From Thermoanaerobaculia bacterium (GTDB taxonomy: Bacteria; Acidobacteriota; Thermoanaerobaculia; Multivoradales; Multivoraceae), in contig JANQPS010000664.1 of assembly GCA_028285365.1 (NCBI GenBank), positions 1-37,921 on the forward strand: a DNA stretch of 37,921 nucleotides, in the 5' to 3' direction. Both the position numbers and the translations under genes were made by a program. Below, one piece after another: positions 21,882 through 29,770 of the stretch; positions within the stretch are counted from its first letter, which is position 1, and each line of letters begins with the position of its first letter. The notes beneath the pieces were generated by a model. That model was not told where the DNA came from, did not search any database, and worked only from the letters and a program-made list of their open reading frames with translations.

Positions 21882-24497
21882 ATGAACTGGCTCGCCGATC
21901 TTCGTATTGCAGCGCGCGGTCTTCTGCGCAGTCCCACTTTCAGCGTGGTCTCTGTCCTCGCGCTGGCGCTCGGCATCGGAACGAGCGTGGCCATTTTCAG
22001 TGTCATCTACAACGTGGCGCTCAAGCCGTTGCCGTGGTTCGAACCGGACCGCATCGTTTCGTTCAGTGAAGTCTCGCCGGATCTTCCCGGGGGTCGTGGA
22101 GGCGGCAGCTCGTTCATGCTCCACAACGTCCGTGAGTTTCGTGATCGGAGTGAGGCATTCGACGGGATCGCAGCACACTGGGCCAACGGCTACACCCTCA
22201 CGGGGCTCGACGAGCCGGTGCGCCTTTCCGGGTCGCGCGTCTCGCCCGATCTGTTCGGAATCCTAGGGGTTTCGCCATTGGTCGGACGCACCTTCACCCA
22301 GGACGAGGTGGACGCCGGCGAAGAGAAGCTCGCCGTGCTCGCCCACGGGACCGCGATACGGTTCTTCGACAGTCTGGAGGAGGCCAACGGCGGCGTTTTG
22401 CGCCTCGACGGCGAGCCGTACACGGTGATCGGCGTGATGGGGCCCGAATTCGAGTTTCCCGATGACTCCGTGGAGCTTTGGGTGCCGCTCGTCTGGCAAG
22501 AATCGCCCGATCCGAATCAGCGTCGCGAGATCGGCCTGCCGGTCATCGGGCGCCTGGCCGATGGCTTCTCGCTGGAGCAGGCACAATCTCAGGGAGACAC
22601 CCTGCTCGCGGCCATTCGCCAGGAGCGAGATGCGCGCTTCGAACAGGCGAGGCAGCAGACGACGGAAGCGAGCTCCGGTTCGGGCACGCATGATGGTGAA
22701 GAGGGTGATGGCGAAGCTGCGGCTGCTGGGTCAGGCGGCGCAGGACCGGCCGGAGAGGCTTCGAGTCGCAGTCATGCCCAGGCGGGGCCGAGCGCGGACC
22801 AGCGTGCTGAGGCGCCGCCCCAGCCGAAGCTCGTTCTGAGGAGTCTTCTCGACCAACAGCTAGAGCCAGTGCGCCCGGCCATGACGATGCTCGGTGGGGC
22901 CGTCCTGCTCGTGATGTTGATCGCCTGCGCCAACGTCGCCAACCTCTTGTTGACGCGCAACCTGCAGCGCCGCCGGGAGCTCGCGACCCGAGCGGCACTC
23001 GGTGCTGCGCGCAGCGGTCTGGCTCGACTGTTGATCATGGAGAGCCTGCTGCTCGGGCTCATTGGTGCCGTACTTGGTCTCGGTCTCGCCACAGCCGGCC
23101 TACGCGTCATTCGCTCACTCGATCCAGGTTCGATCCCGCGTCTTGCGGAGGTAGGTCTGGGGCTGCCGGTCATCGCCTTCGCCGTGGGGCTCGCGCTCGT
23201 GACAGGAGCTCTGTTCGGGCTCGTTCCCGCCCTTCTCCTGTCGTTCAGACGTCTGATCTCCGGCCTCGGGCGTGAGGCCGGCCCGGTGTCGGGAGGTCGA
23301 CCCGTTCAGGGCCGACTGCGTGGTGCCCTGGCCGTTGCCGAGGTTGCTCTGGCTCTGGTGCTGCTGATTGGTGCGGGTCTGCTCGCCAACAGCTTCTTGC
23401 GCCTGATCAACGTCGACCCCGGGTACCAGCCGGAGGGTGTGTTCAGTGCTTTCGTAGCGCCCGCGACAAGTCAGTATCCGCCGGGTGAATCGAGGAATGC
23501 CTTCTACAACTCGCTGTTGGAGCGCGTTCGCTCGGCTCCAGGCGTCGAGTCCGCGGGCCTCGTCAACTTCTTGCCGCCAGTTCAGGGACGCGTGGTCCTG
23601 TCGATGCAGATCGAAGGGCAACCGCAACCCAACGATCCCCGCGAGGTTCCCCAAGCCGACCTGCGCGTCGTCTCGACGGGCTACATCGAATCGATGGGCA
23701 TCTCACTGCTCGACGGACGCACCTTCGACGAACGGGATCGCACGGCCAGTGAGTCGACGGTGATGGTCAACAAGAGCTTCGTCGACAGCTATTTCGATGA
23801 GGGTGAGCCCGTAGTAGGTGAGCGCATCGCCAACTTCGGGGAGATCGTCGGAGTGGTGGGTGACGTGAGAGCTCAAGGCCTCGACAGTGATCCCATGCCG
23901 ACGATGTTTCTCCTGGCAGAACAAGCGCCGCCCATGATGGCTCAGATCTTCAGCCGCATGGCTCTCGTCGCGAAGACCGATGGGACGACCACACCTGATG
24001 CGCTCGTTCCGGTCGTGCGGAGTCAACTGACGTCGCTCGACTCCAACGTGGCTCTCGAAGACGTGCAGCCACTCGCGGAGCGGCTCGCGGAGTCGGTCGC
24101 GCTGCCGCGGTTCTACGCCACCATCGTCTCGGTGTTCGCAGGCCTGGCGCTGCTGCTCGCGGTGCTCGGCGTCTACGGAGTGCTGTCGTTTGCGGTCAGC
24201 CAGGAAACCCGTCAGACCGGCATCCGCATGGCGCTGGGAGCCCAGCAGAACTCCGTCGTCACCCGCACTCTGCTGCGCGGTGTTGGGCTGACAGCGATTG
24301 GCATCGTGCTCGGAACCTTCGGTGCCCTGGCTTTGAGGGGACTGGTAGCGGGCATGCTCTTTGGGATCGCGCCCAACGATCCCATGACTTTCGCTGGTCT
24401 CGCGGGCCTTCTGCTACTCGTCGCCACCGTCGCATGCCTGGTGCCCGCTCGGCGCGCGGCTTCCGCCAATCCGGTCGAAGCACTCCGGCACGAGTAG
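21882..24497 (+). CDS. MacB/FtsX-type ABC permease of the ADOP kind, 871 aa
   Basis: Two MacB-periplasmic plus FtsX permease modules in one chain, the layout of the acidobacterial duplicated orphan permeases. Module 1 starts MNWLADLRIAARGLLRSPTF with the first helix SVVSVLALALGIG and the periplasmic domain. Its FtsX helices begin near residue 330 (LLVMLIACANVANLLL). Module 2 has its own first helix (ALAVAEVALALVLLIGAGLL) and a C-terminal FtsX part ending RRAASANPVEALRHE. No ATPase is encoded nearby. ATG 21882 is chosen from GAGGTG 8 bp upstream. A low-complexity Gly/Ala/Glu/Ser/His insertion of about 60 residues (near 260-320, bases about 22660-22830) precedes the first FtsX bundle and is unusual. 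The substrate is unknown. Confidence 0.9.
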   Translation: MNWLADLRIAARGLLRSPTFSVVSVLALALGIGTSVAIFSVIYNVALKPLPWFEPDRIVSFSEVSPDLPGGRGGGSSFMLHNVREFRDRSEAFDGIAAHWANGYTLTGLDEPVRLSGSRVSPDLFGILGVSPLVGRTFTQDEVDAGEEKLAVLAHGTAIRFFDSLEEANGGVLRLDGEPYTVIGVMGPEFEFPDDSVELWVPLVWQESPDPNQRREIGLPVIGRLADGFSLEQAQSQGDTLLAAIRQERDARFEQARQQTTEASSGSGTHDGEEGDGEAAAAGSGGAGPAGEASSRSHAQAGPSADQRAEAPPQPKLVLRSLLDQQLEPVRPAMTMLGGAVLLVMLIACANVANLLLTRNLQRRRELATRAALGAARSGLARLLIMESLLLGLIGAVLGLGLATAGLRVIRSLDPGSIPRLAEVGLGLPVIAFAVGLALVTGALFGLVPALLLSFRRLISGLGREAGPVSGGRPVQGRLRGALAVAEVALALVLLIGAGLLANSFLRLINVDPGYQPEGVFSAFVAPATSQYPPGESRNAFYNSLLERVRSAPGVESAGLVNFLPPVQGRVVLSMQIEGQPQPNDPREVPQADLRVVSTGYIESMGISLLDGRTFDERDRTASESTVMVNKSFVDSYFDEGEPVVGERIANFGEIVGVVGDVRAQGLDSDPMPTMFLLAEQAPPMMAQIFSRMALVAKTDGTTTPDALVPVVRSQLTSLDSNVALEDVQPLAERLAESVALPRFYATIVSVFAGLALLLAVLGVYGVLSFAVSQETRQTGIRMALGAQQNSVVTRTLLRGVGLTAIGIVLGTFGALALRGLVAGMLFGIAPNDPMTFAGLAGLLLLVATVACLVPARRAASANPVEALRHE

Positions 24498-24500
24498 TGG

Positions 24501-24526
24501 TTCGGTCGTTTGTGACGACGACCGAA
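24501..24526 (+). terminator. Hairpin after the ADOP-type permease gene
   Basis: TTCGGTCGT, an 8-base loop and ACGACCGAA form a perfect 9-bp stem 3 bp after the stop codon. No T-tract follows, so termination by it alone is doubtful. Confidence 0.4.
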
Positions 24527-24691
24527 GCGGCGCGGGTCATGTGACTTTCCGGACTCAGCGGGGTCTCGATTGATGACGGCGGAGTTGTGCCTGGCCACAC
24601 GCGCTCTTCACCGTTTTCTGGAACAATCCTCCGAACTAAACGGCGTGTGAGGAGATCTGTCCTCCGCCGAGACCCTGGGGAGCCTTGAGCG

Positions 24692-25843
24692 ATGGGAATA
24701 CTGGATCGTCTACGCCTTGAACTGATCGACATCATCGAGTGGATCGACGATCCACACGCGACGCTGGTCTGGCGTTTTCCGCGCTATCGCAACGAGATCA
24801 AGCACGGCGCCAAGTTGATCGTGCGCCCGGGGCAGGTGGCCATCCTCGTCAACGAAGGTCAGCTGGCCGACGTGTTTGGTCCTGGGACGCACACCCTCGA
24901 GACGAAAAACGTGCCGATCTTGAGAACTCTCCAGAGCTGGGCCACTGGTTTCGAGAGCCCCTTCAAGTGTGAGGTCTACTTCGTCAGTACTCGCCAGATC
25001 ACGGGGCTCAAGTGGGGCACTCCCAACCCGATCATGATGCGGGACGCCGACTTCGGCCCCATTCGTCTGCGCGCTTTTGGCACCTACAACGTGCAGTGCA
25101 AGGACCCCCGCGCGCTGCTCGAGCAGCTGGTCGGTACCGATGCCCAGTTCGAGGCTGACGAAGTCGCCGAGATGCTGAGATCGTTCATCGCCAGCTCGTT
25201 TGCCGACGTCGTCGGCTCGGCCAACGTCGCAGCGCTCGATCTGGCCGCAAACTATACGGAGCTTGCCGATTCCGTCCGCCAGAAGGTGGTCGCCGATCTG
25301 GGAGGCGAGTACGGTCTCGACCTGCCTCAGCTGTTCATCGTCAACGTGTCGTTGCCCGAGCAGGTCGAGAAGGCGCTCGACACCCGCACCAGCATCGGTG
25401 TCATCGGCGACATGACCCGCTACCAGCAGTACCAGATGGGTGAGGCGATGCGAGCCGCCGCCGAGAACCCGGCAGGTGGCGGGGCCGCCGAGGGCATGGG
25501 ACTCGGCGCCGGTTTTGCCATGGCGTCGGCTATGGCCAACCAGATGAATGCCGCTCAGCAGCAGCCTCAGATGTCTCCCGTCGGGGCGCCGATGGTGCCG
25601 ATGGCCCCGGCGGCTATGACGCCGCCACCTCCGCCGCCTGCTCCCATGCCGACGTGGTACATCGCCGAGTCCGGAAACACGCTGGGTCCGTTTACGGCTC
25701 CGCAGCTTGCCGAGCTCGTCGCCCAGGGCCGTCTGCTTCGCGAGACGCCGGTTTGGCGGGCGGGTTTTGCCGCTTGGCAGCAGGCTGGCGAAGTGCCCGA
25801 GATCGGTACTCTGCTAGGACCCCCGCCGGCGCCGGCTGGTTGA
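24692..25843 (+). CDS. SPFH-domain protein with C-terminal GYF-like domain, 383 aa
   Basis: The N-terminal roughly 290 residues match the YdjI-like (virion-core-like) SPFH group: IKHGAKLIVRPGQVAILVNEGQLADVFGPGTHTL broken by GQVAILVNEG, then TRQITGLKWGTPNPI and FIVNVSLPEQVEKALDTRTS. A Gly/Ala/Met/Gln/Pro-rich linker (about 265-330) leads to a GYF_2-like domain: TWYIAESGNTLGPFTAPQL and WRAGFAAWQQAGEVPEI. There is no transmembrane helix. ATG 24692 is 29 nt after the GAGATC/GGGGAGCC stretch. The next gene encodes a Zn-ribbon membrane protein, a pairing often seen with these SPFH proteins. SPFH proteins build membrane-associated oligomeric scaffolds; the client here is unknown. Confidence 0.85.
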   Translation: MGILDRLRLELIDIIEWIDDPHATLVWRFPRYRNEIKHGAKLIVRPGQVAILVNEGQLADVFGPGTHTLETKNVPILRTLQSWATGFESPFKCEVYFVSTRQITGLKWGTPNPIMMRDADFGPIRLRAFGTYNVQCKDPRALLEQLVGTDAQFEADEVAEMLRSFIASSFADVVGSANVAALDLAANYTELADSVRQKVVADLGGEYGLDLPQLFIVNVSLPEQVEKALDTRTSIGVIGDMTRYQQYQMGEAMRAAAENPAGGGAAEGMGLGAGFAMASAMANQMNAAQQQPQMSPVGAPMVPMAPAAMTPPPPPPAPMPTWYIAESGNTLGPFTAPQLAELVAQGRLLRETPVWRAGFAAWQQAGEVPEIGTLLGPPPAPAG

Positions 25844-25991
25844 TGATCGGCTAGGGGGGCTCCTGGCACTCGGTCCTCGGTCGCGGTGAGCCGCGCCGCG
25901 CCGATGGGTAATGGGCTTCTCGATGTCCTCCTCGTCATCTCGATCTGTTACAGATGTGGTTCCTGCCTGACCAAGTGAGGTTCGTCTCCCG

Positions 25992-27188
25992 TTGAGCTCT
26001 GCACGATCCGTCGAGCTTCCGCCGCTGCCGAAAGAGACCGTTCCCGAAGCGATCCAGGTCGAGCGCCCCGGACTCACCCGCGGTGCTCATTCGAGGCCCG
26101 ATCTCGATCCGGAGACCGATCCTCGTCACTTTCCGTGCCCGCAGTGCGCGGCGGATCTCGAGTATGCGATCGGGAAAGAGTCGCTGCGCTGTCTCCACTG
26201 CGGCTATGACCACCAGGTCGAGGTGGACCTCGAGCTGCGCATCGAAGAGCAAGACTTCGCCAAGACGCTGGAGCGCATCGAGAAGCTTCGTCGCGATGGT
26301 GGCGCTGCAGTGGTGGGCGAGGAGACCGTACGCTGTGAAGCGTGTTCAGCGGAGGTCTCCTTTCAGGGTGCCGTCACCAGCACCGACTGCGCCTACTGCG
26401 GGCAGCCCGTTCAGCGTGACCGCGTGCATACCGCTACCGACCGCATCCCGGTCGACGGTGTGCTTCCGTTTACGGTGGACAAGCGCGAAGCCCAGAAGAG
26501 ACTGACCCGGTGGATCAAGAAGTTGTGGTTCGCCCCCGGGGCATTCAAGCGCAGTGGTTTGCGAGGACGGTTCGAAGGTACGTTTCTGCCGTACTTCAGC
26601 TTCGACAGCCTCACGTTCACGGCGTATCGAGGGCAACGAGGTGACAACTACACGGAGCAGGTCGGCAGCGGCAAGAACCGGCGCACCGTGGTCCGGACCC
26701 GGTGGACTCCGGCATCCGGCAGGTTCCAGCGTTTCTTCGACGACGTTCTGACGCTCGCGGTGCGCAACGCCGAGCTTCCGGATGTGCAGCGACTCGAACC
26801 CTGGCCTCTCGAAGATCTGAAGCCGTTTCGCGCCGAATACCTGGCGGGTTTTGGAGCCAGGACCTACGACCGTGAGCTCGCCGAGTGCCTGCCGGACGCC
26901 AAGACTCGGATGGATTCGGCGTTGCGCCAGGAAGTGCGCCGGCGCATCGGCGGTGACCAGCAGCAGATCACGAGCATGGACACCAGCTTCGACGCGCTGA
27001 CCTACAAACACCTGCTTCTGCCGCTCTGGCTGATGAGCTACTCGTTCAAGAACAAGACCTACCAGGTGGTCATCAACGCCACCACCGGCGACGTATTCGG
27101 CGAGCGTCCCTACAGTGCCCTCAAGATTGCGCTTGCGATCTTGGCGGGACTGGCGGCGATCGCCATGCTCATTTTTGTCGTCAGATAG
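25992..27188 (+). CDS. Zn-ribbon protein with C-terminal membrane anchor, 398 aa
   Basis: Two zinc ribbons: CPQCAADLEY with CLHCGYD (about 47-75) and CEACSAEVSF with CAYCGQ (about 114-137). A long soluble alpha/beta region follows, containing FEGTFLPYFSFDS and later LLPLWLMSYSFKNKTYQVVINATTGDVFGERPYS. It ends with a single hydrophobic helix (ALKIALAILAGLAAIAMLIFVV), so it is a tail-anchored or C-terminally anchored membrane protein. The start is TTG 25992 with GAGG 11 bp upstream; other starts are possible. It follows the SPFH/GYF gene by 148 bp and probably works with it at the membrane. Proteins like this are often annotated as zinc-ribbon or helicase-like by their ribbons, but no helicase motif is present. 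Confidence 0.85.
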   Translation: MSSARSVELPPLPKETVPEAIQVERPGLTRGAHSRPDLDPETDPRHFPCPQCAADLEYAIGKESLRCLHCGYDHQVEVDLELRIEEQDFAKTLERIEKLRRDGGAAVVGEETVRCEACSAEVSFQGAVTSTDCAYCGQPVQRDRVHTATDRIPVDGVLPFTVDKREAQKRLTRWIKKLWFAPGAFKRSGLRGRFEGTFLPYFSFDSLTFTAYRGQRGDNYTEQVGSGKNRRTVVRTRWTPASGRFQRFFDDVLTLAVRNAELPDVQRLEPWPLEDLKPFRAEYLAGFGARTYDRELAECLPDAKTRMDSALRQEVRRRIGGDQQQITSMDTSFDALTYKHLLLPLWLMSYSFKNKTYQVVINATTGDVFGERPYSALKIALAILAGLAAIAMLIFVVR

Positions 27189-27190
27189 AA

Positions 27191-27241
27191 AGAACGGCAA
27201 CCGTTCCGGTTGCTTTGGAGTTTGCCTTTGGCAAACTCCGA
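27191..27241 (-). repeat. Double-hairpin repeat unit 3, inverted and diverged
   Basis: GCAACCG-TTC-CGGTTGC (27197-27213), then TTT, then GGAGTTTGCC-TTT-GGCAAACTCC (27217-27239). This is the reverse-complement order of the 21687/21769 units, with compensating base changes that keep both stems perfect. It starts 3 bp after the stop codon of the Zn-ribbon gene. Confidence 0.75.
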
Positions 27242-27260
27242 GACGACTTCCAACGTGCTG

Positions 27261-27367
27261 GTTCGGCAACCGTTCCCGCTGCTTTGCCTTCGGCGAACTC
27301 CCGGATGACTTACAAGGCGCTTTGGACTTGGCCTGGCGAGCTCCCGGAAGACTTTCAGCATGCTGGC
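27261..27367 (-). repeat. Decayed copies of the double-hairpin repeat
   Basis: TTCGGCAACCGTTCCCG at 27262-27278 and GCCTTCGGCGAACTCCCGG near 27286-27304 align with unit 3 but have lost stem pairing. Flanking GACTTCCAACG and ATGACTTACAAGGCGC match, in reverse complement, the flanks of the units at 21687-21822. A third remnant ends near 27367. Confidence 0.55.
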
Positions 27368-27535
27368 GGGCTTCGCATTACCTGGGAGGCAGGCCGCCCC
27401 CCTTTTCGGGGCACGATGTCGCGATGACGGTGAGGCGCCTGCTATTGAAACGAGCGGGGCGAGGTTCCTCCATCCGGCCGGACGACAGTTGGTCTGCGGT
27501 CGGCCATCATTTCCCGGCCTCCTGTCGGAATGACA
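27368..27535 (+). repeat. Diverged intergenic repeat, copy 2 (about 165 bp)
   Basis: It starts GGGCTTCGCAT and ends CGGCCTCCTGTCGGAATGAC, collinear with 21480-21645 through several short anchors. Here it follows the hairpin units; at the other locus it precedes them. Confidence 0.55.
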
Positions 27536-27660
27536 CCCGCGGTTGATTGCTCGTCAGAGGCAGCGCAGACCCGACGGGTCGTCGGCGTGAGGGTACGGGC
27601 ATGCTCCGTCCCCCGACCCATCGAGCGCGCTCCGCGCCGACTCAGCGGAGACGTGTCTCG

Positions 27661-28242
27661 CTACGGGTAGAGCCGGGAGACCGTCCACTCACCGTCGGCT
27701 CCTCGCTCGTAGACCTCCCGGTCGTGGAGTCTGAAGTCGCCGCGCGTCCAGAACTCGATACGCCTCGGCTCCACGAGAAAGCCGCCCCAGTGGGGAGGGC
27801 GGGGGACGTCGCCGTCTTGGTGTTGGGCTTCCATGTCTTCGACTTCGGCGAGGAGGACGTCTCGACTCTCGAGCGGGCGACTCTGGCGGGACGCCCAGGC
27901 GCCGATGCGACTTCCCCGCTGGCGGGAAGCGAAGTATTCGTCGGCCTGCGCATCGCTCACCCGCGTCACTTTCCCAGCAGCGCACACCTGCTTATCGGTG
28001 GCTCTCCAGAAGAAGTTCAGCGCGATGTTGGGGTTGCCCGCGAGCTCGGTGCCCTTGCGGCTTTCGAGATTGGTGTAGAAGACGAAGCCGCTGCGATCGA
28101 AGCCTTTGAGTAGGACGACACGTGACGAAGGTCGGCCTTCGCCGTCGACCGTGGAGATCACCATCGCGTTCGGGTCGCGGGTCTCCTCACGCTCGGCCTC
28201 GGCAAAGACGCGGGCGAAGCGGTCCATCGGATGTTCGGTCAT
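27661..28242 (-). CDS. pdxH: Pyridoxamine/pyridoxine 5'-phosphate oxidase, 193 aa
   Basis: An FMN enzyme that oxidises PNP or PMP to pyridoxal 5'-phosphate. Conserved segments are all present: DPNAMVISTVDGEGRPSSR, VVLLKGFDRSGFVFYTNLES, SRKGTELAGNP, SRIGAWASRQS, PPHWGGFLVEP and EFWTRGDFRLHDR, ending VSRLYP. ATG 28242 (MTEHPMDRF) is chosen because GGAGA lies 8 bp upstream; the frame is open to ATG 28293, giving 210 aa, with only a weak ribosome site. A slightly short N terminus is compatible with the family. It stands alone, divergent from the DUF819-type permease. Confidence 0.93.
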   Translation of the reverse strand: MTEHPMDRFARVFAEAEREETRDPNAMVISTVDGEGRPSSRVVLLKGFDRSGFVFYTNLESRKGTELAGNPNIALNFFWRATDKQVCAAGKVTRVSDAQADEYFASRQRGSRIGAWASRQSRPLESRDVLLAEVEDMEAQHQDGDVPRPPHWGGFLVEPRRIEFWTRGDFRLHDREVYERGADGEWTVSRLYP

Positions 28243-28479
28243 GCTGACGTTCTCCAGAAGTTGGTCGGGGTCCTGCGCACGCGCAACCCACATGAATTCT
28301 TACGATGATCGCGCGACGAGTCGATGTGGGATTCGATGGAGCTCGGTCGATTCGGGCTTCGTTTTCGAGGCGCTCGTCATCAGTTACTCTCCAGGTTCCC
28401 TCTCGAATTCGCCTCTCAGTCGGTCACGCAACGGTGCTGGTCGTGACGACCACTCCGCGCCTCTCATCTTGGAGCTCAG
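28243..28479. other. Divergent intergenic region between pdxH and DUF819-type gene
   Basis: A 237-bp spacer that should carry both promoters. I see no repeat, no strong palindrome and no credible small gene. Confidence 0.4.
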
Positions 28480-29661
28480 ATGATTCAGGATCCCCTCGGT
28501 CAGCTCGTCGTTCTCCTTGCCGTCGTCTGGATCTCGATCTCGTTGACGAGTCGCTATGCGTGGGCCGAACGGTTTTCGGCCGTGCTCTGGATTCTGCTCC
28601 TGGGAGCGTTGGCTTCCAACCTGGGGCTCATACCTACCGAGGCTCCCCTGTACGGTCAGCTGATCGGGTTGGCAGTTCCGGTCGCGGTGGCGCTCATCCT
28701 CTTCAAGGTCGACCTTCGCGACCTCCGAACGGCCGGGCGACCGATGATTGCGGCCTTTGCCCTGGCGGCGATCGGCACGGTCGTCGGGGTGGTGGTGGCT
28801 TCGGTCGTGACGGCTCCGTGGCTGGAACCGGTGCTTGGAGAGGACAGCTGGAAGATCGCCGGTCCCTACGTCGGAACCTACGTTGGAGGGAGCCTCAACT
28901 TCTTCGCTCTCTGGGAAGGACTCGAGCTGGGTAGCCCGGACCTTTTTGCCGCCGCCAACGCGGTCGACAACCTGTCCATTCTGCCGCTGTATGCGATCTG
29001 GGTCACGGTGCCGCTTTGGCTCGCTGGCCGCTTTCCCGTTCGCAGTCTCTGGGCACTGGAATCCGATGTCGTCGAGTCTGACGTCGGCGGTAACGTGAAC
29101 GCTCCGGCGCCAAACGAAGACGCCGGGTTCGTGCTGGCGGATGTGGTCACGCTGATGCTGCTCGCCTTCGGGGTCGTCTGGGCCAGCGGTCTGATCAAGA
29201 CCCACGTCATCGACACCTTTGCTCCGGGGGTGCCCGAGATCCTCGTGGTCACGACCCTGGCCCTCGTCATGGGGCAGTTTCGGGTCATCAAACGGCTCCA
29301 GGGGGCATGGAGCCTCGGCAATCTAGCGTTCTACCTCTTCTTCGCCGCGATCGGAGCTCTGATCAACGTGGTGAACGCCATCGTCTTGTCGCCCATTCTC
29401 TTCGTGTTCGTGCTCATCGTGATCGTGCTGCACATGACCGTGACCTACGGTGGGGGACGACTGCTGGGGATGGATCTCGGAGTGCTCACGATCGCCTCGA
29501 TCGCCACCAAAGCCGGTCCGCCGTTGGTTCTGCCAATGGCCGAGCAGAAGGGTTGGCAGCACCTGGCGCTCCCAGGCATGCTGGTCGGTCTGCTGGGCTA
29601 CGCGATCGGCAACTACATCGGCTTCGGCGCTGCCTACCTCGTGCGCTCTCTGATCGGGTGA
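28480..29661 (+). CDS. DUF819-family integral membrane protein (YjcL-like), 393 aa
   Basis: About ten hydrophobic helices from the start (LVVLLAVVWISISL). Conserved DUF819 features are visible: GLIPTEAPLYGQL, a cytoplasmic DLRDLRTAGRPM, SWKIAGPYVGTYVGGSLNFF, ANAVDNL, and near the end IATKAGPPLVLPMAEQKGW. The family is a membrane transporter-like group with no assigned substrate. A charged loop with Glu/Asp (about 195-220) splits the protein into two halves. ATG 28480 (MIQDPLGQLVVL) has a modest ribosome site (GGAGCTCAG). It is monocistronic by position. Confidence 0.85.
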   Translation: MIQDPLGQLVVLLAVVWISISLTSRYAWAERFSAVLWILLLGALASNLGLIPTEAPLYGQLIGLAVPVAVALILFKVDLRDLRTAGRPMIAAFALAAIGTVVGVVVASVVTAPWLEPVLGEDSWKIAGPYVGTYVGGSLNFFALWEGLELGSPDLFAAANAVDNLSILPLYAIWVTVPLWLAGRFPVRSLWALESDVVESDVGGNVNAPAPNEDAGFVLADVVTLMLLAFGVVWASGLIKTHVIDTFAPGVPEILVVTTLALVMGQFRVIKRLQGAWSLGNLAFYLFFAAIGALINVVNAIVLSPILFVFVLIVIVLHMTVTYGGGRLLGMDLGVLTIASIATKAGPPLVLPMAEQKGWQHLALPGMLVGLLGYAIGNYIGFGAAYLVRSLIG

Positions 29662-29770
29662 AGCCGCGGAGCCAGAGGGGAGGCCGGCTGCCGCTCGGTC
29701 GCGAGACCTCTGAACGCAGGAGTGCTGCCTGGTCTTCGCGAGAGCTCAGACCTTGGCTCGGGTCTGGGCC

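Larger units (their letters stand above)
27189..27660. other. Repeat-bearing intergenic spacer, no gene seen
   Basis: A 472-bp convergent spacer before pdxH. It holds an inverted copy of the double-hairpin repeat with decayed copies after it, then the diverged 165-bp repeat. No frame has family features. Confidence 0.6.
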
